DNA of 64,000 bases from Hydrogenophaga sp. RAC07 (GCF_001713375.1 NZ_CP016449.1:2108001-2172000); one strand, 5' to 3'; positions 20,188-28,460 are shown, numbered from the stretch's first letter. Notes: generated by a model from the sequence alone, not told the origin. Program-made: numbers and translations.

Positions 20188-21062
20188 CGGAGCCCCTTTT
20201 CGCTGATGCAGCGCGCCATCACCCGCGCGGCTTCGGCCATGCGCGGGCCCGGGCGCACCAGCACGTCGGACTCTTCGGCGGTGAACACGCACACGCGCTG
20301 CTCGCGCAGGGCGCGCATGCCGCTCCAGCCCGGGCGCTGCGCCATGCCATGCACGTTGCGGGCGCCGATCATGATCAGGTCGGGGTTGGCGCGCACCACG
20401 TACTCGGGGTTGATGCGCGGAAACGGGCCGAGATCGGGTGTGACGATGTTCTGCACGCCCAGGCGCGCCATCAGTTCGCCAATGAACGACTGCGTGCCGG
20501 CGGCGTAACCACCCGCGCTGACCTCGTAGTACACGCGCAGCGAACGTGCTCCGGGCGGCAACGACTGCGCCGCCGCCATCACGCCGGCGTCGATGGCGCG
20601 CCAGATGCGCTGGGCATCGGGCACTTCCAGCAACTGGCCCAGCTTGCCCATGACACGTTGCGCGTCGGCCGAGCTCTTGGGCTCCATCGCCAGCACCTTC
20701 AGACCCAGCGCTTCGAGCCGCTGCACACCGCGCGACGACGTGGCCATCAGCACCACGTCGGGTTTGAGCGCCACGATGGCTTCGATGTTGGGATCGATGC
20801 CGCCGCCCGCCTTGGGCAGCGCGCGCACCGACGCAGGGTGGTTGGAATACCGGTCCACGCCCACCAGCCGGTGGCACTGACCGAGTTCGCACACCGTCTC
20901 GGTGAGCGATGGCAAGAGCGAGACGATGCGCTGCGGCGACTGCGGCAGCGACACCACAACGCCGCGGTCGTCGGTCACCTGCAGGCCCGCCGCGTGCAAT
21001 GCGCCGGCCCAGCAGAGCAAGGCGACGGCACTCAGCCAGCGTCCGATGAGCATGTGTTTCAC
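20184..21062 (-). CDS. btuF: Periplasmic corrinoid-binding protein
   Basis: 292 residues. A signal peptide (residues 1-24, cleavage after ALHA) precedes a PF01497-type binding domain with RIVSLLPSLTETVCELGQCHRLVGVDRYSNHP near the N-terminus, as in BtuF. The protein should deliver corrinoid to BtuCD. It overlaps cobU by 4 nt and btuC by 4 nt. A second, signal-less homologue is encoded at 21615-22433. Confidence 0.92.
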   Translation of the reverse strand: MKHMLIGRWLSAVALLCWAGALHAAGLQVTDDRGVVVSLPQSPQRIVSLLPSLTETVCELGQCHRLVGVDRYSNHPASVRALPKAGGGIDPNIEAIVALKPDVVLMATSSRGVQRLEALGLKVLAMEPKSSADAQRVMGKLGQLLEVPDAQRIWRAIDAGVMAAAQSLPPGARSLRVYYEVSAGGYAAGTQSFIGELMARLGVQNIVTPDLGPFPRINPEYVVRANPDLIMIGARNVHGMAQRPGWSGMRALREQRVCVFTAEESDVLVRPGPRMAEAARVMARCISEKGLR

Positions 21063-21622
21063 CCGGGTTCCTTCAATGTCAGCGGCAGGCCGGCGGCCAT
21101 CAAGGTGACACGCAAACAGACCGCCGCCACCGCCTGGTTCAGACCCCCCAGCGCATCCACAAAGGAACGCACTTCGCGCCCCATCGGAATCACACCCAGG
21201 CCGATTTCATTGCCCACCAGCACCACCGGGCCCTTGGCCTGTTCGATGGCGCGGCACAGTTCCCTGATCGGCAGCTCCGCGTCCAGCGGCGCACCTTGCG
21301 CGGGCATCAACAGGTTGGTCAGCCACAGCGTGAGGCAGTCCACCACCACCAGGGTGTGGGGCGCGCTGTGCCGCTGCAGCACCTCGGCGAGAGCCAGAGG
21401 TTCTTCCAACGTGACCATGCCGGGCACACGCACCATGCGATCGCGCTGGTGCCTGGCGATGCGCTCGCGCATCTCGTCGTCCCAGGCCTGTCCGGTGGCG
21501 ATCAGCAACGCGCGGTGCGCCACGGTGGCGTCCAACCACTGTTTGGCGATCATCTCGGCGCGGCGCGACTTGCCGCTTTTCTGGCCACCGAGGATGAATT
21601 CGCTGCGCGCGATCTCAACCAT
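21059..21622 (-). CDS. cobU: Adenosylcobinamide kinase/guanylyltransferase
   Basis: 187 residues. CobU/CobP phosphorylates adenosylcobinamide and transfers GMP to form adenosylcobinamide-GDP. Visible are the P-loop FILGGQKSGKSRRAE (residues 9-23), ARHQRDR in the guanylylation region, VVDCLTLWLTNLL (Walker B type) and VGNEIGLGVIPMGREVRSFVDALG. Length is normal. The start overlaps the upstream cobalamin-binding-like gene by 8 nt. Confidence 0.96.
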   Translation of the reverse strand: MVEIARSEFILGGQKSGKSRRAEMIAKQWLDATVAHRALLIATGQAWDDEMRERIARHQRDRMVRVPGMVTLEEPLALAEVLQRHSAPHTLVVVDCLTLWLTNLLMPAQGAPLDAELPIRELCRAIEQAKGPVVLVGNEIGLGVIPMGREVRSFVDALGGLNQAVAAVCLRVTLMAAGLPLTLKEPG

Positions 21623-22433
21623 GCTCGTGCATCCAGTCAGACACGATGCGGTGCATCCGGGCCACCCCGTCGGTGAGTGCCGCCGGACCCGGCTGCAGGA
21701 TGTCGGCCGACTTGATCTCGAACAACTGCCCGGTCTTCACGGCGGCCACGTCCTGCCAGCCGGCGCGCGCGGCCACCTTCTCGGGCCGGAACTTCTTGCC
21801 GCACCACGAGCCGATGATGATGTCGGGGTTGCGGCGCACGATCTCGGCACCGTCGGCAATGATGCGGTGCTTGCCCAGCGACTGCGTGGCCAGCTCGGGA
21901 AAACAGTCGTCGCCGCCAGCGATGCCCAGCAGCTCCGACACCCAGCGGATGCCGCTGATGTGCGGCTCGTCCCATTCTTCAAAGAACACACGCGGGCGGC
22001 GCTTGCCCTGCGCCTGCAATGACTCCACCGATTGGCGAATGCCGTCCAGCCGCACCCGGTTGGCCTCGATCCACGCCAGGCCGGCATCAGCGCAACCCAC
22101 CATGGCCGCCACCTGGAACAGCATGGAATGGATCTCGTCCACGCTGCGCTGGTTGAACACCGTCACCTGCACGCCGGCACGGATCAGCAGCGCCGCGATG
22201 TCGGCCTGCAGATCCGAAAAACCGAACACGCAGTCCGGCTGCAGCGCCAGGATCTTGTCGATCTTCGCGCTGAGGAAGGCACTGACCTTGGGTTTTTCTT
22301 CGCGCGCCCGGCGCGGGCGCACCGTGTAGCCCGAGATGCCGACGATGCGGCTCTCCTGCCCCAGCAGGTAAAGCCACTCGGTGGTCTCTTCGGTGAGGCA
22401 GACGATGCGCTGCGGGCCGAGGGTGTTGGTCAA
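21615..22433 (-). CDS. BtuF-like corrinoid-binding protein without signal peptide
   Basis: 272 residues from a TTG start (LTNTLGPQRIVCLTEETTEWLYLLG) whose last bases form the cobB stop (TTGA); AGGAGG lies about 7 nt upstream, which supports this unusual start. The fold family is the same as BtuF (PF01497), with RIVCLTEETTEWLYLLGQESRIVGIS replacing the usual N-terminus. There is no signal peptide, so it should remain in the cytoplasm unless a longer start exists inside cobB. Related genes in Burkholderiales are called cobalamin-binding protein. It could buffer or hand over corrinoid between CobB/CobU-type enzymes, but that role is inference. Confidence 0.8.
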   Translation of the reverse strand: MTNTLGPQRIVCLTEETTEWLYLLGQESRIVGISGYTVRPRRAREEKPKVSAFLSAKIDKILALQPDCVFGFSDLQADIAALLIRAGVQVTVFNQRSVDEIHSMLFQVAAMVGCADAGLAWIEANRVRLDGIRQSVESLQAQGKRRPRVFFEEWDEPHISGIRWVSELLGIAGGDDCFPELATQSLGKHRIIADGAEIVRRNPDIIIGSWCGKKFRPEKVAARAGWQDVAAVKTGQLFEIKSADILQPGPAALTDGVARMHRIVSDWMHEHG

Positions 22434-23773
22434 TCGGTGCCTCCTGGCAGGAACAGCGACGCTGTGGCCGCCGGGCTGGATGCAAACCAGGCGTGGAAGT
22501 ACGTCGCCTGCACGGAACCCAGACGGTACATCGCTTCGCCCGCGCCGCTGGCACCGCCGCGCGCGGGCTCGGTGCGCCGCACCGGCTCCAGGCTGGACTC
22601 GCACCGCGAGTAATGAAACGTGTGGCCGCGCAGTTCGCCGGCGGGGAGCGTGAGCCGCTGCGGCCCGAGCGCGGCCAGGCGCTTCTGCATGGCCACGGTC
22701 CCTGGCAGCAAGCCCCACATCGCATGGGTCTCGCCCTCGAGCGTCACCAAGGTGTCGAACAACAGCATCATGCCGCCGCACTCCGCCCACAAGGGCCGAC
22801 CCGCCTTCACATGCGCGCTCAGGCCGGCTCGGCAGGCGGTGCCCGAGGACAGCGTGGTCGCGTGCAATTCGGGATAGCCACCGGGCAACCACACCGCATC
22901 GCACGGCGGCAGCGGATCGTCGGCCAGCGGCGAGAAAAAGACCAGCTCGGCACCCAGACCACGCAGCACGTCAAGGTTGGCCGGGTAAACGAAGCAGAAG
23001 GCGGCGTCTTTTGCCACCGCGATGGTCTTGCCCGACAGCGAAGGTGTTTGCGCGGGCGGCACCGAAGGTGACGCAAAAGACACCGACCACTGCGCCAGCG
23101 CCGCAGTGTCCATACGCCCCAGGGGCGTGCCCGCGAGGGCATCGGCCGCTGCGTCCAGCCGTGCCAACGCATCAGGGATTTCAGACGCCACGGTAAGTCC
23201 AAGGTGCCGTTCGGGCAGCGAGAACGCAGCATCGCGCATGACCGCACCCAGAAAGAACGAGTCCGTTCGCGTGCCGTCACCCACCAGCGCGTCCTGCAGC
23301 ATCTGCGCATGGCGCGCACTGGCCACCCGGTTGGCCAGCACCCCGGCCCAGGGCAAGCCGGGACGGAAATGCTGCAATCCAAACGCCAGTGCACCGAAGG
23401 TGCCCGCCATGGCCGAAGCATCGATCACCGCCAGCACCGGCAAACCAAAGCACTGCGCGAGGTCGGCAGCGCTGGGCTCTCCGTCGAACAAGCCCATCAC
23501 GCCTTCAACAACGATTAGGTCGGACTCCGCCGCAGCGGCATGCAGGCGTGCCCGGGCGTCGTCTTCACCGGTCATCCACAGGTCGAGGTTGTGCACCGGC
23601 TGCCCGGTGGCCAGTGCGAGCCAGTGCGGGTCCAGAAAGTCGGGCCCGCACTTGAAAGCCCGCACGCGCCGACCGGCCCGCGCATGCAGGCGCGCCAGCG
23701 CCGACGCCACGGTGGTCTTGCCCTGGCCGGAGGCCGGGGCCGCCACCAGGATGGCCGGGCACATCGCGGTCAT
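22430..23773 (-). CDS. cobB: Cobyrinic acid a,c-diamide synthase
   Basis: 447 residues, the usual length for CobB/CbiA. It amidates the a and c side chains of (hydrogeno)cobyrinic acid with glutamine and ATP. The N-terminal P-loop APASGQGKT is at residues 12-20, followed by FKCGPDFLDP and EGVMGLFDG. The C-terminal glutaminase domain carries the nucleophile in LWAECGGMMLL and a late His in FHYSRCE. It overlaps btuB upstream (ATGA) and the binding-protein gene downstream (TTGA). The name refers to cobyrinic acid synthase, not to the CobB deacylase. Confidence 0.96.
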   Translation of the reverse strand: MTAMCPAILVAAPASGQGKTTVASALARLHARAGRRVRAFKCGPDFLDPHWLALATGQPVHNLDLWMTGEDDARARLHAAAAESDLIVVEGVMGLFDGEPSAADLAQCFGLPVLAVIDASAMAGTFGALAFGLQHFRPGLPWAGVLANRVASARHAQMLQDALVGDGTRTDSFFLGAVMRDAAFSLPERHLGLTVASEIPDALARLDAAADALAGTPLGRMDTAALAQWSVSFASPSVPPAQTPSLSGKTIAVAKDAAFCFVYPANLDVLRGLGAELVFFSPLADDPLPPCDAVWLPGGYPELHATTLSSGTACRAGLSAHVKAGRPLWAECGGMMLLFDTLVTLEGETHAMWGLLPGTVAMQKRLAALGPQRLTLPAGELRGHTFHYSRCESSLEPVRRTEPARGGASGAGEAMYRLGSVQATYFHAWFASSPAATASLFLPGGTD

Positions 23774-25602
23774 TTCATCGGCCGCCAGTCCAGCGTGACG
23801 TAAGCCGCCCGGCCAGGCTGGTTGTAGCCGCGAGCGGTCTCGTACACCTTGTCGGCCAGGTTGTTCAAGCGCAGGTTGAGCGACCAGTCTTTGGCAACGC
23901 GCACACCCGTGTGGAGGTCCAGCGTCGCAAAACCAGGCAGGCGCAAGGTGTTCGCAGCGTTGTCAAAACGGTCGGACTGGGCGAGTAGCGAAGCCCCCCA
24001 GGTCCAGGCGCCGACGCGGTGGTCGAGGTTCAGGGTGAGCACCTCATCCGAACGGCGTTGCAGCTTCAGGCCGTTGGTCAGGTTGCGAGCGTCCAGCAGC
24101 TCCAGGTTCGCGTTCCACGCCCACGCGCCCACTGAGCCGGTGTAGCCCAGCGACCAGCCTTCCATGCGGGCCCTGGGCACGTTGGTCACCACCGGCTGGG
24201 TGGTGATGAAGCCACGCACCCGGTTGTCGAACCGGGTGAGCTTCACCTCGTGCATGCCGCGGCTGTAGGTCAGACCCACCTCACGGTTCTTGCCGCGCTC
24301 GGGTTGGGTGCTCGGGTTGCCGTTGAACGTGGGAGACACCCAGTACAGCGTGTTGAACGACGGCATCTTGAACGAAGTGCCATAAGCGATGTGCGGGCGC
24401 CACTGCGGCGTGATCTGGTAACCATAGCTGGCGAAGCCGGTGGTGGCGCCACCGAACTGCGAGTTGCTGTCGCGCCGCAGGTTGGCCTGCCACAGGTGTT
24501 GGCCGCCCTGGCCCTGCACCCCGACGAAGCCGGCGTTGGTGGTGCGGCTGTTCACAGAGTAGGTCTGCGTGCCAGACACCGCCTCCTTGATCGACTCCAG
24601 GCCCACGATCACGTTGCCAACGACAGTGTCCCAGTCGTGCTGCAGGGTGGCCTGGGTCTGCGCCGTGTTGAAGCGCGAGGTCGAGGTCGATGTCAGGCTG
24701 GTGGCGTTGTCGTCGCTGCGTGCCAGCTTGAACTTCGTGCGCGAATCGGCCGACCAATGGCGCTCCAGCCCCCAGGCGGCCACGCGGGTGGTCACGTCGG
24801 TGCGAACCTCGAACGGGTTGAGCCCCTGGTCATACTCGGTGGTGCCGTCGGCCTGGGTGAACTGCAGGTCGGTCGACCAGCCCGGCGCCAGCGTCCAACG
24901 CATCGAAGCCGAAACACTGTCCTGATCGAAGCCGTCGTCGTCGGGGTTGTGCCCGTTCGAAGCAACTTTCGGATTGGTCGCCGAAAACCCGGTCTCACGC
25001 AGCGTGCTGGCGTTGAGCGAGTATGTGAAGCTGTCGGTGCCACCACTCAGGCCGGCAGATGCGGCGCGGTGGCCGTAGCTGCCCAGCGTCACGCTGGCGC
25101 CGGGGTGAAATCCTTTGGTGCCACGTTTGGTGAAGATCTGCACCACGCCACCCACCGCATCGCTGCCGTAGAGCGCAGAGGCCGGTCCCTTGAGGACCTC
25201 GATGCGGTCGATGATGCCCAGCGGGATGTTGTCCAGGCTGGCCGAGCCAGCGGTTGAGGAACCGTAACGAACGCCGTCAACCAGCAGCAGCACGTGGCGC
25301 GTTTCGGTCCCCCGCACAAACAGACCGGACTGTTTGCCCAGGCCGCCGTTGGCCGACATCTGCAAGCCGGCGTTGCGTGAGAGCACTTCGGAGAGCGAAC
25401 GGCCAGCCGATCGCTTAAGAACCTCGGCTTCGATCACCACGACGTCGCTGAGCACGGCATCGGTGCGTGTTTCGACGCGGGTTGCCGTCACCACGGTTTC
25501 TTTCAGCAGCGCGTAGGTGTCGGTTTGGGCGTGCGAGGGCAAAGCTGCCAGAACGGCCAGCGGCAGCGCGGCCAGAGGCGCGCGCAGTTTTTGGATTTTC
25601 AT
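23770..25602 (-). CDS. btuB: TonB-dependent outer-membrane B12 receptor
   Basis: 610 residues. A signal peptide (1-25, ending PSHA) precedes a TonB-box-like ETVVTATRV, then a plug domain (SLSEVLSRNAGLQM...LFVRGTETRHVLLLVDGVRYG...IDRIEVLKGPASALYGSDAVGGVVQIFTKRG in outline) and a 22-strand barrel ending LRLNNLADKVYETARGYNQPGRAAYVTLDW. The motifs and length match BtuB. The start codon has no clear ribosome site (CTCTTGTTTCTTCATC precedes it), which fits control by the riboswitch leader immediately upstream. It is the first gene of the 19-gene run. Confidence 0.95.
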   Translation of the reverse strand: MKIQKLRAPLAALPLAVLAALPSHAQTDTYALLKETVVTATRVETRTDAVLSDVVVIEAEVLKRSAGRSLSEVLSRNAGLQMSANGGLGKQSGLFVRGTETRHVLLLVDGVRYGSSTAGSASLDNIPLGIIDRIEVLKGPASALYGSDAVGGVVQIFTKRGTKGFHPGASVTLGSYGHRAASAGLSGGTDSFTYSLNASTLRETGFSATNPKVASNGHNPDDDGFDQDSVSASMRWTLAPGWSTDLQFTQADGTTEYDQGLNPFEVRTDVTTRVAAWGLERHWSADSRTKFKLARSDDNATSLTSTSTSRFNTAQTQATLQHDWDTVVGNVIVGLESIKEAVSGTQTYSVNSRTTNAGFVGVQGQGGQHLWQANLRRDSNSQFGGATTGFASYGYQITPQWRPHIAYGTSFKMPSFNTLYWVSPTFNGNPSTQPERGKNREVGLTYSRGMHEVKLTRFDNRVRGFITTQPVVTNVPRARMEGWSLGYTGSVGAWAWNANLELLDARNLTNGLKLQRRSDEVLTLNLDHRVGAWTWGASLLAQSDRFDNAANTLRLPGFATLDLHTGVRVAKDWSLNLRLNNLADKVYETARGYNQPGRAAYVTLDWRPMK

Positions 25603-25694
25603 GATGAAGAAACAAGAGACAAAGCCCTCACCGCCTTCCCCGACGGTGCCTGAGCGTCACGGCAACGCGCCTGTCGCCAGACGCACCACCACCT

Positions 25695-25905
25695 TGTTGG
25701 CCGGTATCCGGGCTGACAGAACAACCTTCATCGCCTTCCCAGTCGACACGGTGTGTCGTCCAGTGGCTGCGTGATGAAAGCGGAGTGGCCCGATCTGCGT
25801 CGGGTCTCTCGTCTGCTTACCGTTGCGGGGGCAGCGCAGGTTAGGTTCGCCCTTGTGGACTCGCCCTCCTGCTTCCCGTTGAACTGCGGCATGTGAACCA
25901 CACCG
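25695..25905 (-). ncRNA. Cobalamin (AdoCbl-type) riboswitch
   Basis: Read on the minus strand, the 379-nt leader before btuB carries the canonical B12 elements in order: AACGGGAAGCAGG, then CTGCCCCCGCAACGGTAAG (complement of about 25814-25832), then GCCACTGG, then CTGGGAAGGCGATGAAGG (complement of about 25724-25742), and finally the B12 box AGCCCGGATACCGGCC (complement of 25700-25715). Binding of adenosylcobalamin to such elements represses the downstream gene. No strong T-tract hairpin lies between the B12 box and the btuB ATG, so translational control is more likely. The rest of the gap (25603-25694) shows nothing else. Confidence 0.95.
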
Positions 25906-25923
25906 CGAGCACCAACAAGCGGC

Positions 25924-25951
25924 ATTCTAAGCCGCACCCGCCTGGGCCAAC
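25924..25951 (-). promoter_or_regulatory. Candidate promoter of the btuB/cob/bio leader
   Basis: On the minus strand TAGAAT (complement of 25924-25929) is preceded after 15-16 nt by GTTGGCC (complement of 25945-25951). A start near 25917 would place the riboswitch at the very 5' end of the transcript. The elements are only partial matches to -35/-10. Confidence 0.4.
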
Positions 25952-25953
25952 CC

Positions 25954-25959
25954 TACAAT
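25954..25959 (+). promoter_or_regulatory. Candidate -10 element for the zapB-like/zapA genes
   Basis: TACAAT lies 22 nt upstream of the ATG at 25982, with a weak -35 region. The same hexamer precedes the 6S RNA at 26708-26713. Confidence 0.4.
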
Positions 25960-25981
25960 GTGAAAACTGCGAGTCCCCACC

Positions 25982-26230
25982 ATGGCCGATCCCAAGCACC
26001 TTGACCAGATCACCGAACGTGTCGAACGCCTGCTGTTGCGACACGAAGAACTGCAGCGCACCAATGCCCTGCTGGTCGAGCAGGTGCACTCGTTGCAGGC
26101 CGAGCGCGATTCGCTCAAATCCCGACTGATGGCAGCGCGCGCCCGCATCGATGCACTGCTCGAACGCCTGGCCCCCAGCCCGGTCGACACGGCCCGGTCG
26201 CCGTCCGACATCCACAAGGACCACACGTGA
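25982..26230 (+). CDS. ZapB-like coiled-coil cell-division protein
   Basis: 82 residues with a continuous heptad pattern from about residue 6 to 65 (LDQITERVERLLLRHEELQRTNALLVEQVHSL...), i.e. a small coiled coil. Short coiled-coil genes directly before zapA in betaproteobacteria are usually called ZapB-like/TIGR02449. ZapB-type proteins bind ZapA and help condense the FtsZ ring. The stop overlaps the zapA start (GTGA region, 4 nt), supporting a paired function. Similarity is mainly coiled coil, so the name rests on context. Confidence 0.7.
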   Translation: MADPKHLDQITERVERLLLRHEELQRTNALLVEQVHSLQAERDSLKSRLMAARARIDALLERLAPSPVDTARSPSDIHKDHT

Positions 26231-26625
26231 ACAAGCCCGGCAGCAAACAGATCGAGGTTCAGATCATGGGCCAGAGCTACCTGCTCTCGTGCCCACCCGG
26301 TGGCGAGTCGTCCTTGCTCGACGCGGTGGAGCGTGTGGACACGGCCATGTGCCGCATCCGCGACGCGGGCAAGGTGAAAGCGCGCGACCGCATCGCGGTG
26401 CTGGCGTCACTCAACCTGGCATTTGAACTCTCGCAGAAAGAAGCCGAACGACTCGAAGCCGAGAGCTTCCAGGCATCGTCGTTCGGCCAGGCTGACAACA
26501 GCGCGTTTGCCGAAGCCGGTGGCGCGTTTGATCACGATCCGCTGGACCCGCACACGCAAGCGCGCGTGGACGAACTCATGCGTCGGCTCGACCAGACACT
26601 CGACAAGGACGGTCGTCTGATTTGA
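26227..26625 (+). CDS. zapA: Cell division protein ZapA
   Basis: 132 residues, starting at GTG. The N-terminal half (IEVQIMGQSYLLSCPPGGESSLLDAVERVDTAMCRIRD...RIAVLASLNLAFEL) is the ZapA domain, which bundles FtsZ protofilaments. The C-terminus (RVDELMRRLDQTLD) forms a short coiled coil used for tetramerisation. The zapA-ssrS order is conserved across gamma- and betaproteobacteria and is seen here. Confidence 0.9.
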   Translation: MNKPGSKQIEVQIMGQSYLLSCPPGGESSLLDAVERVDTAMCRIRDAGKVKARDRIAVLASLNLAFELSQKEAERLEAESFQASSFGQADNSAFAEAGGAFDHDPLDPHTQARVDELMRRLDQTLDKDGRLI

Positions 26626-26707
26626 CCCTGTCGCGTGTGCTTTGGCACCGTCCGTCACTGCGGCTTCTTTTCTTTCCCCCCAGCCCGCGCAGGCCATGCG
26701 CAGCACC

Positions 26708-26713
26708 TACAAT
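26708..26713 (+). promoter_or_regulatory. -10 element of the 6S RNA promoter
   Basis: TACAAT ends 6 nt before the predicted 5' end of the 6S RNA at 26720. No clear TTGACA is seen at the expected spacing. Confidence 0.5.
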
Positions 26714-26719
26714 TTGCTC

Positions 26720-26890
26720 GTCTGCAGTGCGCGCCGGGCTTTATATTTCCTTGAACCAATGCTCATAGAGCCCGGGCTTGGTACATTGCGTGGCTGGCGT
26801 GAGCGTCTCGCGTCAGACGATCCCGAAGCCACGCTGCCCTTGCCCACCTGAACCCCGGTTCAGGATGCCGGTCCGGCGGCACTTGCAGAC
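26720..26890 (+). ncRNA. ssrS: 6S RNA
   Basis: 171 nt. The two ends pair as a closing stem: GTCTGCAGTGCGCGCCGG at the 5' end against CCGGCGGCACTTGCAGAC at the 3' end. Between them are the CCTTGAACCAATGCTC and GAGCCCGGGCTTGG segments and the hairpin CCTGAAC-CCCG-GTTCAGG (26848-26866 region) typical of beta-proteobacterial 6S RNA. 6S RNA mimics an open promoter and sequesters sigma-70 RNA polymerase in stationary phase. Position after zapA is the conserved one. The ends are set by the stem and may differ by a few bases. Confidence 0.88.
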
Positions 26891-26897
26891 ACCTTTC

Positions 26898-27713
26898 ATG
26901 CCTCTAGATCCCCTGTTGATTCTTGAATTGGCCGCGCTCGGCCTGGGTACCGGCTTCCTCGCCGGCTTGTTGGGAATCGGAGGCGGCATGCTCATGGTGC
27001 CCTTCATCACCTTCATCCTCTCGACCCGGGGTGTGGAGGCGGACCTCGCGGTCAAGATGGCCATCGCCACCTCCATGGCCACCATCATCTTCACGTCCAT
27101 CTCCAGCGTGCGCGCCCACCACAAACGCGGCGCCGTGCGATGGGACATCGTCAAAGGCCTGGCCCCCGGTATCGTGCTGGGCTCCATGATTGCCAGCCTG
27201 GGCGTGTTTGCCTTGCTCAAAGGCAGTTGGCTCGCGTTCTTCTTCGCCGGCTTCGTGAGCTTCTCGGCCACGCAGATGCTGCTCGACAAGAAACCCAAGC
27301 CCACGCGCACCATTCCGGGCACGCCGGGCTTGCTTGGTGCGGGCGGCGTCATCGGTTTTCTCTCGGGCCTGGTCGGCGCAGGTGGCGGCTTCGTGAGCGT
27401 GCCCTTCATGACCTGGTGCAACGTCGCCATCCACAACGCCGTGGCCACCAGCGCAGCGCTGGGTTTTCCGATTGCGCTGGCCAACGCGGTGGGCTACATC
27501 GTGGCCGGCCAGAACGTGCAGAACCTGCCCGCCGGCGCGGTGGGCTACATCTACCTGCCAGCGCTGGTGGTGATCGCCTGCGTGAGCGTGCTCATGGCAC
27601 CACTGGGTGTGAAGGCAGCGCACGCGCTGCCGGTGAAATCGCTCAAGCGCGTGTTCGCCGGCCTGCTCTACATGCTGGCGGCGTACATGCTCCACAAAGG
27701 CATCACGGCCTAA
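26898..27713 (+). CDS. TauE/SafE-family sulfite/anion exporter
   Basis: 271 residues, about eight membrane helices in two repeats. The repeated family motif appears as GFLAGLLGIGGGMLMVP (about residues 20-36) and GFLSGLVGAGGGFVSVPFM (about 155-175). Members move sulfite, sulfoacetate, taurine-derived or other small anions. The ATG at 26898 has no clear ribosome site and lies only 8 nt after the 6S RNA end; a longer in-frame start would lie inside the 6S gene. The substrate is unknown. Confidence 0.88.
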   Translation: MPLDPLLILELAALGLGTGFLAGLLGIGGGMLMVPFITFILSTRGVEADLAVKMAIATSMATIIFTSISSVRAHHKRGAVRWDIVKGLAPGIVLGSMIASLGVFALLKGSWLAFFFAGFVSFSATQMLLDKKPKPTRTIPGTPGLLGAGGVIGFLSGLVGAGGGFVSVPFMTWCNVAIHNAVATSAALGFPIALANAVGYIVAGQNVQNLPAGAVGYIYLPALVVIACVSVLMAPLGVKAAHALPVKSLKRVFAGLLYMLAAYMLHKGITA

Positions 27714-27784
27714 CCACCAAGCGGCGCGGGTCGCTGATCCCAAGGGGGCTGGCCTTGCCTGGGGCGGCCCAGCGAAGCGACCGC

Positions 27785-28288
27785 CTAGTTGAGCGCTCGG
27801 TCGGCGACCACGATGCCGTCTTCATCGGCATAGAGCCAGTCGCCCGGCCTCACCCACACACCCTGGATCTGCACCGCCACATCGCGCTGGCCTTCGTTGC
27901 GTTTCTCGGTGGGCAGCGGCATGGAGGCCAGCGCGCGGATGCCGGTGTTGCTTGCGGCCAGTTCGGCCACATCGCGCACACAACCATCGATCACCACACC
28001 GGCCCAGCCGTTGCGCGCAGCAGCTGCAGCCAGATTGCCGCCGAGCAGTGCGCGGCGCAGCGAGCCACCACCGTCCACCACGAGTACTCGACCCTCGCCC
28101 GCGCTGTCCACCGCAGCCTTCACCAGCGAGTTGTCTTCAAAACATTTGACGGTGACCACCGACCCACAAAACCGCTGCACCGCACCGAAGTCGCGGAACA
28201 CCGGCGGCAGCACACGAAACGCGCCGGAGCTGTCGTTCTTGTGAACGTCGCACAGATCGCAGGTGGCAAAAGCAGGTGTGTCGGTCAT
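27785..28288 (-). CDS. rraA: RraA-family protein (RNase E regulator / HMG aldolase-like)
   Basis: 167 residues, matching RraA length. Visible motifs are FATCDLCD near the N-terminus, VTVKCFEDNSLVKAAVD, DGGGSLRRALLGGNLAAAA and the IDGCVRD segment whose Arg-Asp is catalytic in 4-hydroxy-4-methyl-2-oxoglutarate aldolases of this fold. The protein may therefore inhibit RNase E, act as an aldolase, or both; sequence alone does not decide. The ATG at 28288 matches the family start; longer frames lack similarity. The 71 nt to the convergent TauE gene show no clear terminator. Confidence 0.88.
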   Translation of the reverse strand: MTDTPAFATCDLCDVHKNDSSGAFRVLPPVFRDFGAVQRFCGSVVTVKCFEDNSLVKAAVDSAGEGRVLVVDGGGSLRRALLGGNLAAAAARNGWAGVVIDGCVRDVAELAASNTGIRALASMPLPTEKRNEGQRDVAVQIQGVWVRPGDWLYADEDGIVVADRALN

Positions 28289-28460
28289 GGTGTGTCCTCT
28301 GAAAAGTGGTTCGCGCGCAATGAGCAAGGCTGCGCCGCATTGGAGCAGATGCGCCCGCAAGCCCCGCCGCGCTTGGCTTCGGGCGCATCGAAGTGTTGTT
28401 TTCCCCGCCAAAAAGCCGCGTTCCCCCTCTCAAAACGGAGAAAAAACCGCGTTGCCCACC

